NCBI GenBank assembly: GCA_937927565.1
Contig: CALBDV010000541.1
Location: forward strand, 1-10,254
DNA: 10,254 bases
DNA from: an uncultured Holophagales bacterium
Lineage (GTDB): Bacteria; Acidobacteriota; Thermoanaerobaculia; UBA5066
Direction of reading: 5' to 3'
The position numbers were made by a program, and so were the translations under genes. Of this stretch, positions 1-8,000 are shown in pieces (positions within the stretch are counted from its first letter, which is position 1; every line of letters begins with the position of its first letter). The notes beneath the pieces are model-generated. The model did no database searches and had not been told where the DNA came from. It worked only from the letters and a program-made list of their open reading frames with translations.

Positions 1-77
1 TTCCCTGGATCCCTCGATGCCTGCGGCCCTCGGTTCGGCGTTCGGCACCGTCATGCCCCTAGAGTCGTCCCCGGGGG

Positions 78-96
78 GCGGTCTTGTCACGACCGC
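78..96. repeat. Short inverted repeat downstream of the minus-strand operon
   Basis: A perfect 6-bp stem (GCGGTC / GACCGC) encloses a 7-nt loop, with a run of seven A on the plus strand close by (about 100-106). Read in the direction of the DUF1295 gene (minus), the T run comes before the stem rather than after it, so this is not a textbook intrinsic terminator for that operon. It could still be part of a 3' end structure or be chance in such GC-rich sequence. Nothing else is recognisable in positions 1-112, which hold no convincing gene. Confidence 0.3.
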
Positions 97-112
97 GATA
101 AAAAAATCCGCT

Positions 113-907
113 TCAGACCCTCGGCGGCCGCGGCAGGAACGGGGAGGTCCTCCGGATGTAGTCGGCGTACTCGGGTCGCGTCGCGGCCATGTGGGCGTCG
201 AGCATCGCGACCCCGGAGACCTTCACGAGGAGAAACGTCATCAGAGCGGGGGCGAGGACGGTCGCCCACCCCATCGGCTCGTCGAGAGCGCAGAGGAAGA
301 AACCCCACCAGAGGAGGGCTTCGCCGAAATAGTTCGGGTGGCGGCTGTACCGCCAGAGCCCGGTGTCGAGGACCGGTCCCGGTGCGCCGGGCCCGCCGCC
401 TGCACGGGCCTTGCGGAACGCGTTCAGCTGCGCGTCGGCGACGACCTCGATCGCGAGGCCGACGGAGAAGAGCGCGAGACCGAGGAGGTCGCTGAGCGAG
501 ACCGGGTCGGGCTCGCCCGCGGACCCCGCCAGCTGCAGCGGCGCCGAGATCAGGACGATCAGGATGCCCTGGAGGACGAAGACCTGGAAGAAGCTGAACC
601 ACCAGTACCGATCGGGACCGTACTTCCTGCGAAAGCCCGCGTAGCGCGGGTCCTCGGCTTTCCCCCGGCTCCTCGCCAGGAGGTAGAGCCAGAGGCGGAC
701 CGCCCACGCCCCCACCATGGCGAGGAGGAGCGTCTTCCCCGGCGTCAGGCCGGTCCGCGCGACGGTGTGCGCGAGGACGAGGAGAAAGCCGATGGACCAC
801 CAGGGGTCGACGATGCTGGCGTCCTTCAGGAAGACGCTGACGGCCCAGAGCGCCGTCATCAGGACGAGGACGAGCGCCGCATTCCCGATCAAGAGCTCGA
901 ACGTCAC
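113..907 (-). CDS. DUF1295 family integral membrane protein (steroid 5-alpha-reductase-like)
   Basis: Predicted 264-residue polytopic inner-membrane protein. It carries the hallmarks of the DUF1295 / steroid 5-alpha-reductase / isoprenylcysteine methyltransferase-like superfamily: an N-terminal hydrophobic segment followed by DPWWSIGF (residues 34-41), further hydrophobic segments, the motif LWRYSRHPNYFGE (184-196), then a WWGFF segment and a C-terminal Y-x-x-Y-x-RR-x-S-x-F pattern. In relatives the HPNYFGE region contributes to cofactor binding, and some members reduce or modify lipid-like substrates; the substrate here is unknown. The frame is open further upstream, but GTG at 907 is chosen because it overlaps the stop of the preceding acyltransferase as GTGA and has a strong ribosome site, GGAAGGAG at 914-921, six nucleotides before it. 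It is the last gene of a three-gene lipid/membrane operon. Family assignment is secure; function is inference. Confidence 0.9.
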   Translation of the reverse strand: MTFELLIGNAALVLVLMTALWAVSVFLKDASIVDPWWSIGFLLVLAHTVARTGLTPGKTLLLAMVGAWAVRLWLYLLARSRGKAEDPRYAGFRRKYGPDRYWWFSFFQVFVLQGILIVLISAPLQLAGSAGEPDPVSLSDLLGLALFSVGLAIEVVADAQLNAFRKARAGGGPGAPGPVLDTGLWRYSRHPNYFGEALLWWGFFLCALDEPMGWATVLAPALMTFLLVKVSGVAMLDAHMAATRPEYADYIRRTSPFLPRPPRV

Positions 908-1953
908 GAGTCGCTCCTTCCGGCCGCATCCGCGTTCCTCGCCACACGGGCCTGCGAGATCCAGTCGTCCACCTCGGCCCACCTCTCGAAGAGCCACCGA
1001 TCGCGGCCTTCGGCCGGAATCGCGGAAGCCGGAAGGCGGCGCAGCCGGACGTTCAGCGTACGGCCGACGAGCGCTCCGTGCCAGAACTGCGGGAAGGTCG
1101 CGGCTCCTTCGAAGCCGGTGTGCTCGAGCAGGACGACGTCGACGCCCTTCGCTGCATCCAGGAGCGCGAGCGGTCCGCGGAGCCGCGGCGGCAGGACGTT
1201 CCGGAACCCGCGGGCGATGGTCGCCAGCTCGTGCCGCCCCTTCTCATCGAGCGCGGCCACCGCCGCCGCGCGCCTCTGATGGCTGAAGCGCTTCCCCTCG
1301 GGGTAGATGAGGACGGCCGAGCGGGGGTCGAGCCCGCGGGCGAGGCCGGCGACCGCGGCGACCTCCGCGTCGAGGTCGGGCCCCCGGCGCTTCACGAAGG
1401 CGTTCGGGAGGCGCCGGCCGACGATGTCGAGGCAGGGGTCCCAGAGGAGCTCGCGCTTCAGGACGTAGCGCAGAAGGAGTCGTCCGGGGTTCGCGACGAA
1501 CGCGGCCGCCAGAACGGTGTCGGCCATGCTCGCATGGCGCACGAAGAGGAGGAACGGGCCGCTCTGCGCCAGCTCGAGCCCCTCGGTCGAAACCCTCATG
1601 GAGAAGAGCCGGAGGCTCCCGAAGAAGAGCGCGTCCGCCCACCGTCGCTGGAGCGCTGCGTTGAGCTCGATCCAGCGCCGGGGTCCGCCGAAACGCCCGC
1701 CGAAAGTGACGATCCAGAGGCCCGTCGCTGCGAGGATGCCGGCCGCCTCGCATCCGAGATAGAACGCGAAGAACGCGAGAGCCCGGGTTCGCGGGCGCCG
1801 GCGGGCGGCACCCGTGAGCGCGTCCCAGGCGAACCCGACGCTGGCCCAGAGCGGGGCCGTGACGAGCGCCGCGAGGGCCAGCAGGAGATAGACCGGGACG
1901 GAGACCGCCCGCCGGGACCAGACCGACAGGAGCGACTCGTCCCTCGAGGTCAC
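904..1953 (-). CDS. PlsC-like lysophospholipid acyltransferase (LPLAT superfamily)
   Basis: Predicted 349-residue membrane-associated acyltransferase of the 1-acyl-glycerol-3-phosphate acyltransferase type, which moves an acyl chain from acyl-CoA or acyl-ACP to a lysolipid. Two hydrophobic stretches (about residues 17-43 and 58-84) should anchor it in the inner membrane. The catalytic HX4D motif is present as HASMAD (H140, D145), and the phosphate-binding EGTR-like motif appears as YPEGKRFS (E219-R222). A later VVLLEHTGFEG segment fits the usual strand after motif III. The protein is longer than minimal PlsC (about 240 residues) because of the N-terminal membrane segments and a C-terminal tail, resembling the lysocardiolipin / YihG-like subgroup. 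GTG at 1953 is chosen because it overlaps the upstream DUF2177 stop as GTGA; the frame runs on to about 2301, but that Arg-rich stretch is a shadow of the DUF2177 gene. Its own ribosome site is weak (GGGG nine bases upstream), so coupled translation is likely. The true acceptor lipid is unknown. Confidence 0.88.
   Translation of the reverse strand: MTSRDESLLSVWSRRAVSVPVYLLLALAALVTAPLWASVGFAWDALTGAARRRPRTRALAFFAFYLGCEAAGILAATGLWIVTFGGRFGGPRRWIELNAALQRRWADALFFGSLRLFSMRVSTEGLELAQSGPFLLFVRHASMADTVLAAAFVANPGRLLLRYVLKRELLWDPCLDIVGRRLPNAFVKRRGPDLDAEVAAVAGLARGLDPRSAVLIYPEGKRFSHQRRAAAVAALDEKGRHELATIARGFRNVLPPRLRGPLALLDAAKGVDVVLLEHTGFEGAATFPQFWHGALVGRTLNVRLRRLPASAIPAEGRDRWLFERWAEVDDWISQARVARNADAAGRSDS
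914..921 (-). promoter_or_regulatory. Ribosome binding site of the DUF1295 gene
   Basis: The minus strand reads GGAAGGAG, then six nucleotides, then GTG at 907. It lies inside the 3' end of the upstream acyltransferase gene. It decides the start, because the frame stays open upstream and would otherwise suggest a longer protein. Confidence 0.75.
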
Positions 1954-2390
1954 CGGACCGTGCCCCGGGTGCCGCGGACGCTCTGCTGGGCGAGCTTTCC
2001 CGCGAGTGCGACGACAGCGGTCAGGGCGACGCCCCACGCAATGTCGACCGGGACGATCCAGGCCGGCCAATCTCTGAGGACCGCCCAGTTCGTCAGCTCG
2101 TAGGTGGCGTAGGCGACGAAGCCGAGCCCGGCGCCCCGCAGGGCCGCAGCCCGCGGACGTTCCGTGCCGAGGACCGCCCAGGTCACGATGACGGCGACGT
2201 AGAAGGCGTAGAAGAGCGCGGCCGCGGGCCAGTAGGCCTCCGGACGCATCAGCGGTCCGAGGGCGGAGACGTAGAGGCCGCGCGCGACGACGCCCAGCCA
2301 CGCCAGGTCGAGGACGAGCATCGCCGCGGCGGCTGCGAGGACCGCGGCTGCGACGGAAAGGATGGGGCGAACGGCAGGCTTGCTGGTCAA
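1950..2390 (-). CDS. DUF2177 family membrane protein
   Basis: Predicted 146-residue integral membrane protein with about four hydrophobic helices (roughly residues 9-30, 52-72, 84-100 and 114-134). It matches the DUF2177 family by an early LDLAWLGVVARGLY segment and the late ATYELTN-x(4)-RDWP-x(6)-DIAWG signature. Length is typical for the family, whose biochemical role is not established. The start is TTG at 2390, supported by AGGGAG (2397-2402) six nucleotides upstream; no ATG or GTG gives a better fit. It is the first gene of a three-gene operon, and its TGA overlaps the GTG of the acyltransferase by four bases. As I recall, DUF2177 genes in other bacteria often sit near cyclopropane-fatty-acid or DUF1295 lipid genes, which agrees with a membrane-lipid role here, but that is inference. 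Confidence 0.88.
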   Translation of the reverse strand: MTSKPAVRPILSVAAAVLAAAAAMLVLDLAWLGVVARGLYVSALGPLMRPEAYWPAAALFYAFYVAVIVTWAVLGTERPRAAALRGAGLGFVAYATYELTNWAVLRDWPAWIVPVDIAWGVALTAVVALAGKLAQQSVRGTRGTVR

Positions 2391-2396
2391 GGAGAT

Positions 2397-2402
2397 CTCC
2401 CT
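2397..2402 (-). promoter_or_regulatory. Ribosome binding site supporting the TTG start of the DUF2177 gene
   Basis: The minus strand reads AGGGAG, six nucleotides before TTG at 2390. The same six-nucleotide spacing occurs at three other starts in this window, which supports accepting the unusual TTG initiator. Confidence 0.65.
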
Positions 2403-2489
2403 ACCCTACAACGTCGCCCGGCCCCGTTTGGACTTCGCGGGCACGCCGACAGGAGCCGGCACTCGGCCTTGCAGGCGATACTAGACGGC

Positions 2490-2496
2490 GGAGGAG
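2490..2496 (+). promoter_or_regulatory. Ribosome binding site of the exported peptidase-MA-like gene
   Basis: GGAGGAG, followed by six nucleotides and GTG at 2503. It is the strongest Shine-Dalgarno sequence in the window and fixes the GTG start. Confidence 0.75.
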
Positions 2497-2502
2497 AACG
2501 CC

Positions 2503-3891
2503 GTGACGCCGTACCCGAAGGGCACGTGCGGAGAGGGGAGACCGTGCAGGCCTTGCCGCGCCCTCGTCCTCCTTTCGTCCCTGCTGGGTGGCGCCCTGGC
2601 CTTCTCCGCTCCCGCCCCGGCTCCCGACCGGGAAGCGTGGCGCAAAGTGGAGGCGGGGAGCGTCACGGTCGTCGGGACGGCGTCCGACGCGCGCCTCGCG
2701 GAGACGGCCGTCACGATGAGGGCGCTCGTCGCCCTGATGCCGGGGCTCGTTCCGGGGGCGTTCGGCGCCTCGCCGCCGCTCGTCGCCGTCGTCGTTCACG
2801 ACGCCGGGCACCTCGCCCTGGCGGGCTATCCGCCGACGGGTCTCACGAGCGGCCGGATCGTCATCGCGGCGACGAGCGACGAGGAGGCTCGCGCCGGCTT
2901 CCTGCGCGCCGTCGTGACCGCTCTCGCCCGCCGGTCGCGCGTGCCGCTCCCGGAGTGGCTCGTGACAGGGCTCGGCGAGTACCTCTCGACCTTCTCGGCG
3001 ACGCAGGAGCGGGCCACGCTGGGGCGGCTCGTGCCGGAGCACATCGCCCTCCTTCGCGCCGCCCGCCTCCCGGCGGGGCGTCCGCACCTCTTCTCCGCGT
3101 CGGCGATCGATGGGGAAGCCGAGTCGGCGGCCCTCCTCCGCGCGCAGGCCTGGGCCGTCGTCCACTTCCTCCTGCAGGGGATCCCCGATGGCGAAGAGCG
3201 ACTCCGCCGCTTCGTCGAGCTCGCCGGCGAAGGGCGCGAGGGCCCGTCCGCCGTCCGTGACGCCTTCGGCGAGAGCGAACGGGCGCTTCTCGAACGGGCG
3301 CAAAGGCACGTCGTCGAGTCACGGCCGCTCGCCCGGATCGTCGACGTACCCGGCGGAGCGCCGCCCGCCGGCCGCCTCCTGCCGCTGACCCGGACCGGGG
3401 CCGCGGGAGTCCTCGGCGGCGTCGTGAAGGGCCGCCGGCTGCCCGAGCCTGAAACGCGGACGGGGTCGGCCCCTCCCGCGGCGGCTCCGCCCCCGGCTCC
3501 GCTGCTCACTTCGGCGCTGCCGGGCGCAACGATCGCCGTCCGGCGCGACGTGCCGGCGGAGGTCGACCTCGTGAATCGCCTCATCGACGCGGGGCGCGAG
3601 GAGGAGGCGCTCACCCGGCTCGAGGCGCTGCACGCGTCGCTCGGATACGACCCCGAGATGCAGAGCGCTCTCGGCTGGGACGTGGGCGAGCTCCGACGGC
3701 TCGTGACGCACAACAGGCTCGTGAGGCGTTTCAACGCGGCGGTCGGGCTCCTGAACGCGGGACAGGGCGCCGCGGCGCTCGGCGTCTTTCGCGAGGTGGC
3801 GGCGGCAACGGAAGACCCCTCGCTCGCCGCCCGGGCCCGGGCCCACGTCGCGGAGATCGAAGCGGGAGGCGGGCGAAAGCCGCGCCTCTGA
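2503..3891 (+). CDS. Exported protein: degenerate peptidase-MA / DUF1570-like domain plus TPR-like C-terminus
   Basis: Predicted 462-residue exported protein. The N-terminus has a basic stretch, a hydrophobic core (ALVLLSSLLGGALAF, residues 20-34) and an Ala/Pro-rich segment, fitting a Sec signal peptide. The basic stretch unusually holds three cysteines (C9, C15, C18). Residues about 45-250 look like the gluzincin-type 'peptidase MA-like' fold: a strand segment with VVVHD, then a helix, then LPEWLVTGLGEYLS (149-162), which matches the usual 'LPxWLxEGLAEY' element. The HExxH helix expected before it is absent: that stretch reads AVVTALARR, with no histidine. It is therefore probably an inactive peptidase used for binding or structure. 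A Pro-rich linker (about 325-342) leads to C-terminal helices (about 355-455) resembling tetratricopeptide repeats. GTG at 2503 follows a strong GGAGGAG. It is first on the plus strand, 57 nt before the reductase. The family assignment rests on one motif region and should be treated as tentative. Confidence 0.6.
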   Translation: MTPYPKGTCGEGRPCRPCRALVLLSSLLGGALAFSAPAPAPDREAWRKVEAGSVTVVGTASDARLAETAVTMRALVALMPGLVPGAFGASPPLVAVVVHDAGHLALAGYPPTGLTSGRIVIAATSDEEARAGFLRAVVTALARRSRVPLPEWLVTGLGEYLSTFSATQERATLGRLVPEHIALLRAARLPAGRPHLFSASAIDGEAESAALLRAQAWAVVHFLLQGIPDGEERLRRFVELAGEGREGPSAVRDAFGESERALLERAQRHVVESRPLARIVDVPGGAPPAGRLLPLTRTGAAGVLGGVVKGRRLPEPETRTGSAPPAAAPPPAPLLTSALPGATIAVRRDVPAEVDLVNRLIDAGREEEALTRLEALHASLGYDPEMQSALGWDVGELRRLVTHNRLVRRFNAAVGLLNAGQGAAALGVFREVAAATEDPSLAARARAHVAEIEAGGGRKPRL

Positions 3892-3922
3892 GGCGGACCC
3901 GCGGCCGGGCGATACTCCTCGT

Positions 3923-3942
3923 GCCGGGGCTCCGGCGGGAGG
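3923..3942 (+). promoter_or_regulatory. Hairpin and ribosome binding site before the aldo/keto reductase
   Basis: A small perfect hairpin, GCCGG-GGCT-CCGGC (3923-3936), is followed directly by GGGAGG (3937-3942). ATG at 3949 lies six nucleotides after this site, matching the spacing at other starts here, whereas GTG at 3946 would be only three away. A GATACT (3911-3916) upstream could be a -10 element for a separate transcript. The 54-nt gap 3892-3945 otherwise shows nothing. Confidence 0.45.
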
Positions 3943-3948
3943 TGCGTG

Positions 3949-5043
3949 ATGGTCGAGCGGGACGAGACGACGAGGGACGGGGCGATGGAGCGGCGCGACC
4001 TCCTGAAGCTCGGCGCGGCGGCGGCCGCGGGCCTCGTGACGGGGCAGCTCGGGGCGGCCTCGACCCTTCCGGCGAAGGGGGCCGAGGCGAAGGCGGCGGC
4101 GAAGCCGGACGTGCTCCCGTGGAATCCCCGGACCGCGGAGGCGATGCCGACGCGCAACCTCGGTAAGACCGGCTTCCGCGTCGGCCTCTTCAGCCTCGGC
4201 GGCCAGGCCGCCCTCGAGAAGCCGGCGAACGAGGCGGTCGCCGTGCCGCTCATCGAGCGGGCGCTCGACCTCGGCGTGAACTACGTCGACACCTCGGCCC
4301 GCTACGGCGGCGAGGCGCGCTGGAGCGAGCAGTACTTCGGGACGGTGATGGCGAAGAGGCGGAGCGAGGCGTTCCTCGCCACGAAGACGCACGACCGCTC
4401 GCGCGACGGCTCGCTCCAGCTCCTGGAGACGTCGCTGAAGCTCCTGAAGACCGATCACGTCGACCTCTGGCAGCTCCACGCGATGAGCACGATGGACGAC
4501 GTGGAGAAGGTCTTCGCGAAGGGCGGAGCGCTCGAGGCGTTCCGGCAGGCCCGCGAGCAGAAGCTCGTCCGCTTCCTCGGGCTCTCGGGACACACGGACC
4601 CCGCCGTCCTCGCCGAGGCGATCCGGCGCTTTCCGTTCGACGCGATCCTCCTCGCCATCAACGCCGCCGACCCGCACCACCTCCCCTTCGGGAGCGAGCT
4701 CCTGCCCCTTGCCGTCGAGAAGGAGATGGGGATCATCGGGATGAAGGTCCCGGCCCGCGGCCGGCTCCTCGCGGGCTACGTCCCGCCCCCGCTCGAGGAG
4801 CAGCGCGGGAAGATCAAGGCGACGCGCTCGGGAACGCTCACGATGCCCGAGGCGATGCGCTACGTCCTCTCGCTCCCGGTCTCGACCGTCATCGTCGGCT
4901 GCGACTCCGTGGCGCAGCTGGAGGAGAACGTGGCGATCGCGCGGGGCTTCACGCCGCTCGCGCGTACTCAGATGGCCGCACTGGAGTCGAAGGCCGAGCC
5001 CGTGGCGAAGCAGTCCCTCTGGTTCCACCGCTGGGAGGCGTGA
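3949..5043 (+). CDS. Tat-exported aldo/keto reductase
   Basis: Predicted 364-residue NAD(P)H-dependent oxidoreductase of the aldo/keto reductase superfamily. The TIM-barrel begins near residue 68 with TRNLGKTGFRVG, and the catalytic tetrad is complete: D114 and Y119 in VDTSARYG, K146 in ATKTH and H177 in WQLHA. A late IVGCDSVAQLEEN segment matches the cofactor-binding end of the barrel. No C-terminal ferredoxin-like cysteine cluster is present. Residues 14-37 form a twin-arginine signal (ERRDLLKLG plus an Ala-rich hydrophobic stretch), so the protein is probably folded with its cofactor in the cytoplasm and then exported or membrane-anchored. Starts at GTG 3946 or at the internal ATG 3985, which would begin MERRDLLKLG, are also possible; ATG 3949 has the best-spaced ribosome site. 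The stop overlaps the GTG of the SNF2 gene by four bases. Substrate is unknown. Confidence 0.9.
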   Translation: MVERDETTRDGAMERRDLLKLGAAAAAGLVTGQLGAASTLPAKGAEAKAAAKPDVLPWNPRTAEAMPTRNLGKTGFRVGLFSLGGQAALEKPANEAVAVPLIERALDLGVNYVDTSARYGGEARWSEQYFGTVMAKRRSEAFLATKTHDRSRDGSLQLLETSLKLLKTDHVDLWQLHAMSTMDDVEKVFAKGGALEAFRQAREQKLVRFLGLSGHTDPAVLAEAIRRFPFDAILLAINAADPHHLPFGSELLPLAVEKEMGIIGMKVPARGRLLAGYVPPPLEEQRGKIKATRSGTLTMPEAMRYVLSLPVSTVIVGCDSVAQLEENVAIARGFTPLARTQMAALESKAEPVAKQSLWFHRWEA

Positions 5044-8000
5044 CAGCCCCTGCGGAGGCGCGACTGCCGGAGTGCGTCCGCGCACGCCTCGACCGGGACG
5101 GCCTGAAGACGGCGCTGCGGCTCCTCTCTGCCGGGGGGCGCGTGGAAGAGGGTGTCTGGCTGCGGCGGGGTGTTGCGGGAAGGGTCGTGGCCCCCAACGG
5201 CCGCGCGAACCTCGCCCTGCTCGCCTTCGACTCCGCCGACGGACTCCTCTCGGCGACCTGCCCGTGCACTCCGAAGCAGCGGCCGTTCGCCCTCTGCCCG
5301 CACCTCGGGGCGCTGGCGGCGGCGCTCTCCCGGCCTGACGGTGGCGGCACGGCGCGCCTCCCCGGCGACCAGTTTGCCGAGAGCCCCTGGCTGCGCGCCG
5401 TGGAGGGGCTCGTGGAGAGCTGTCCGTCAGGTCTTCGTGTCACGGTCGGGCCGGCAGGGTCCGACGGGACGACCGCGTGCCTGCGCATCGAGACCGGCGA
5501 GGGGCTCGCACTCGCGTCGCTGTCCGGCGCGGGGGAGCCGTGGGCGGGCCTCACCAACAGCTTTCCGGTCGGGCCGGTGCCTTCGGGTGCCTTTCTGCGG
5601 CTCCGGCACGAGGTGCTGCTCGCCCAGCTCGTCCGAACCTCGGAGGAGAGGACGCTCAACGAGCACGGCGTGCGGTCGCGCCGGCAGGCGGCCGAGGAGT
5701 CGCTCCTTTTCGTCCTGGCGGCCCGGGCCTTCGACGCCACCGCGAAGCCGGGGTGTGCGGTCCGCGTCGAGACGGACGCCACGGGAGCGTGGCTCGTCTC
5801 GTCGGATGGCGGGGGATGGCTGCGGCTCCGGCTCGAGGCCTCGGCCCTCGAGGCGCTCGCGCGCCGACAGGGAGGAGCCGCCCTCGCGGCCATGGGCCTT
5901 GCAAGCGTGGAGGGTTCGGCGCGGGCGACCCTCCGGCTCTCCATCGACCTCCGTGGCGACCTTCTCCTCACCCCGGCCCTCCTCGTGACGACGCCGGGAG
6001 GAGAGCGGACCTTCGACCTCCCCGAGTCGCGCACGCGCCGCTGCGGCGGGTTCGCGCTCCTGCCGGAAGAGGGCGGGCTCGTGGCCGTCGAGGAGCGCCG
6101 CCGGCCGTTCCGCGAGCCGGAGGCGGGAGCGCAGGGCTCACTCGATTTCGACGGCGAATGGTGCCCGTCTTCCGTCGGGGTCCCGGTCGACGTAGAGACG
6201 CGGGTCCCCTCGGCCTCGGTCGCGCGCTTTCTCTCCCGCCACCGGGAGGAGCTGGCTTCGTGGCCCGCGGAGCTGCTCCCTGCCGAGCTTCGCGGCGGAG
6301 GCCTGGCCGAGCCGGACGGAGCAGAGGTCGTTGCCCTCGGCGAGGACGGCGGGCGATACCTCCTCGAGGTCGTCTACCGCGTCCGCGGCCAGGCGGTCCC
6401 GTTCGGGACGATCCTCGCCGCGCGACGGAAGAAGGAACCCCTCCTCGCGGCGGCCGGCGGTCTTCTCGACCCGCAGCACCCCCGCTACGGCTGGATGGAC
6501 GGCCTCGAGAAGAGCGCTCTCTCCGGACGCGGAGCCCGGCTCCGGTTGCACCTGGCGCCCCTCGAGGTCTGCCGCGTCCGGTCCTACCTTCCGCCGAATC
6601 ACCAGGTCACGGGAGCGGGCGCCTCCGCGGAGGCCCTCTCCCGCCTCGAGGATCTCGCCGCCGACTCTCCGGCTCCCATTCCTGAAGAGCTCGGCCTCCC
6701 CCTCTTCGACTTCCAGCGGACGGGCTACTCCTGGCTCTGGTTCCTCTACCGGAACGGCTTCGGGGGACTCCTCTGCGACGACATGGGGCTCGGCAAGACG
6801 TGGCAGGCGGTCGCCCTCCTGGCCGCCATGGCCAGGGAGTCGGGGCGCCCGCCGCGGGTCCTCGTCGTCTGCCCGGCGTCGGTTCTGCCCCATTGGGACG
6901 AGACCCTTCGCCGGCTCGCACCAGACCTTCCGGTGAGGCGGCACCACGGCGCCGCACGCGGCCCGGCCGAAGCGGGAGAGCGCATCCTCCTGACGACCTA
7001 CGGAACGCTCCGCAACGACGCCGCCGCGCTCGCCGGGCCGCCGTTCGACCTCTTCGTCCTCGACGAGGTGCAGACGGTGAAGAACCGGGGGACCGCGACG
7101 CACCAGGCGCTTCGTGCGATCCGGGCGGGGACCATCGTCGGCCTGACGGGGACGCCGGTGGAGAACGGCGTCGAGGAGCTGCGGACGCTTCTCGACTTCG
7201 TCCTCCCGGGCTACCTGCCGCCCGAGGCGGAGTTCCGGAAGAGCTTCGTCCGACCGATCGAAGACGGGGACGCCGCGGCGCGCGAACGGCTCCGGCGCCT
7301 CGTCCGTCCCTTCGTCCTCCGTCGCACGAAATCGCAGGTGGCGCTCGGCCTCCCCGAGAAGCTCCTCGACCGGCGCGAATGCGAGATGACGCCCGCACAG
7401 GCGGCGCTCTATTCCGACCTTCTCGAGCAGCGAGGCGGGCCGCTGCGCGAGGCGCTCGGGGGAACGGGGCCGGTTCCGTACCTCCACGTCTTCGCCCTGC
7501 TGACGAAGCTCAAGCAGCTCTGCGATCACCCCGACCTCCTCCGGCCCGAGGGAGACCCGCCGGGGGAGGAGGGCTCCGGAAAGTGGGACCTCCTCGTCGA
7601 GCTTCTCGAGGAAGCTCTCGGCAGCGGGCTGAAGGTCGTCGTCTTCAGCCAGTACCTCCGGATGCTCGACAGGATGGGGGACCACCTGACCGAAGCCGGG
7701 ATCGGATTCGAAACGCTTCGCGGGGCGACGGTCGATCGCGCCGCGCCGGTCGCGCGCTTCCGCGAGGACCCTTCCTGCCGCGTCTTCCTCGCGAGCCTGC
7801 GAGCCGCGGGGGTCGGCATCGACCTGACGTCCGCCTCCGTCGTCATCCACTACGACCGGTGGTGGAACGCGGCTCGCGAGGAGCAGGCGACGGACCGGGT
7901 CCACCGGATCGGGCAGACGCGCGGCGTCCAGGTCGTCACGCTCGTCACGCGTGGAACGGTGGAGGAACGGATCGACCGGCTGATTGCCGAGAAGGCGCGC

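Larger units (their letters stand above)
2391..2502. promoter_or_regulatory. Divergent intergenic region between the lipid operon and the plus-strand genes
   Basis: The only divergent gap in the window, so promoters for both blocks should lie here. On the plus strand a -10-like GATACT (2477-2482) sits 20 nucleotides before the GTG at 2503, but there is no good -35 at the expected distance; TTGGAC at 2428-2433 is too far away. On the minus strand TAGGGT lies just upstream of the ribosome site, with no clear -35. The promoters are therefore placed by gene layout rather than by strong consensus. No operator palindrome stands out. Confidence 0.4.

Noticed and set aside
908..997. N-terminal extension of the DUF1295 frame up to 997
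   Set aside because: GTG at 907 has an ideal ribosome site six bases away and begins directly with the membrane segment; the extension is inside the acyltransferase gene.
17..1279. Long plus-strand open frame (420 codons) opposite the lipid operon
   Set aside because: It is antisense to two genes with clear family motifs, is extremely rich in Arg, Glu, Gly and Pro, and shows no domain or signal; typical of a GC-rich shadow frame.
1954..2301. N-terminal extension of the acyltransferase frame up to 2301
   Set aside because: This stretch is very Arg-rich, lies inside the DUF2177 gene in another frame, and the GTGA overlap at 1950-1953 gives a better start.
3319..5085. 588-codon minus-strand open frame opposite the aldo/keto reductase
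   Set aside because: Highly charged low-complexity composition, antisense to a gene with an intact catalytic tetrad, and no recognisable motif.
6138..7904. 588-codon minus-strand open frame opposite the SNF2 gene
   Set aside because: Antisense to all SNF2 motifs; Arg/Glu/Gly-rich with no domain.
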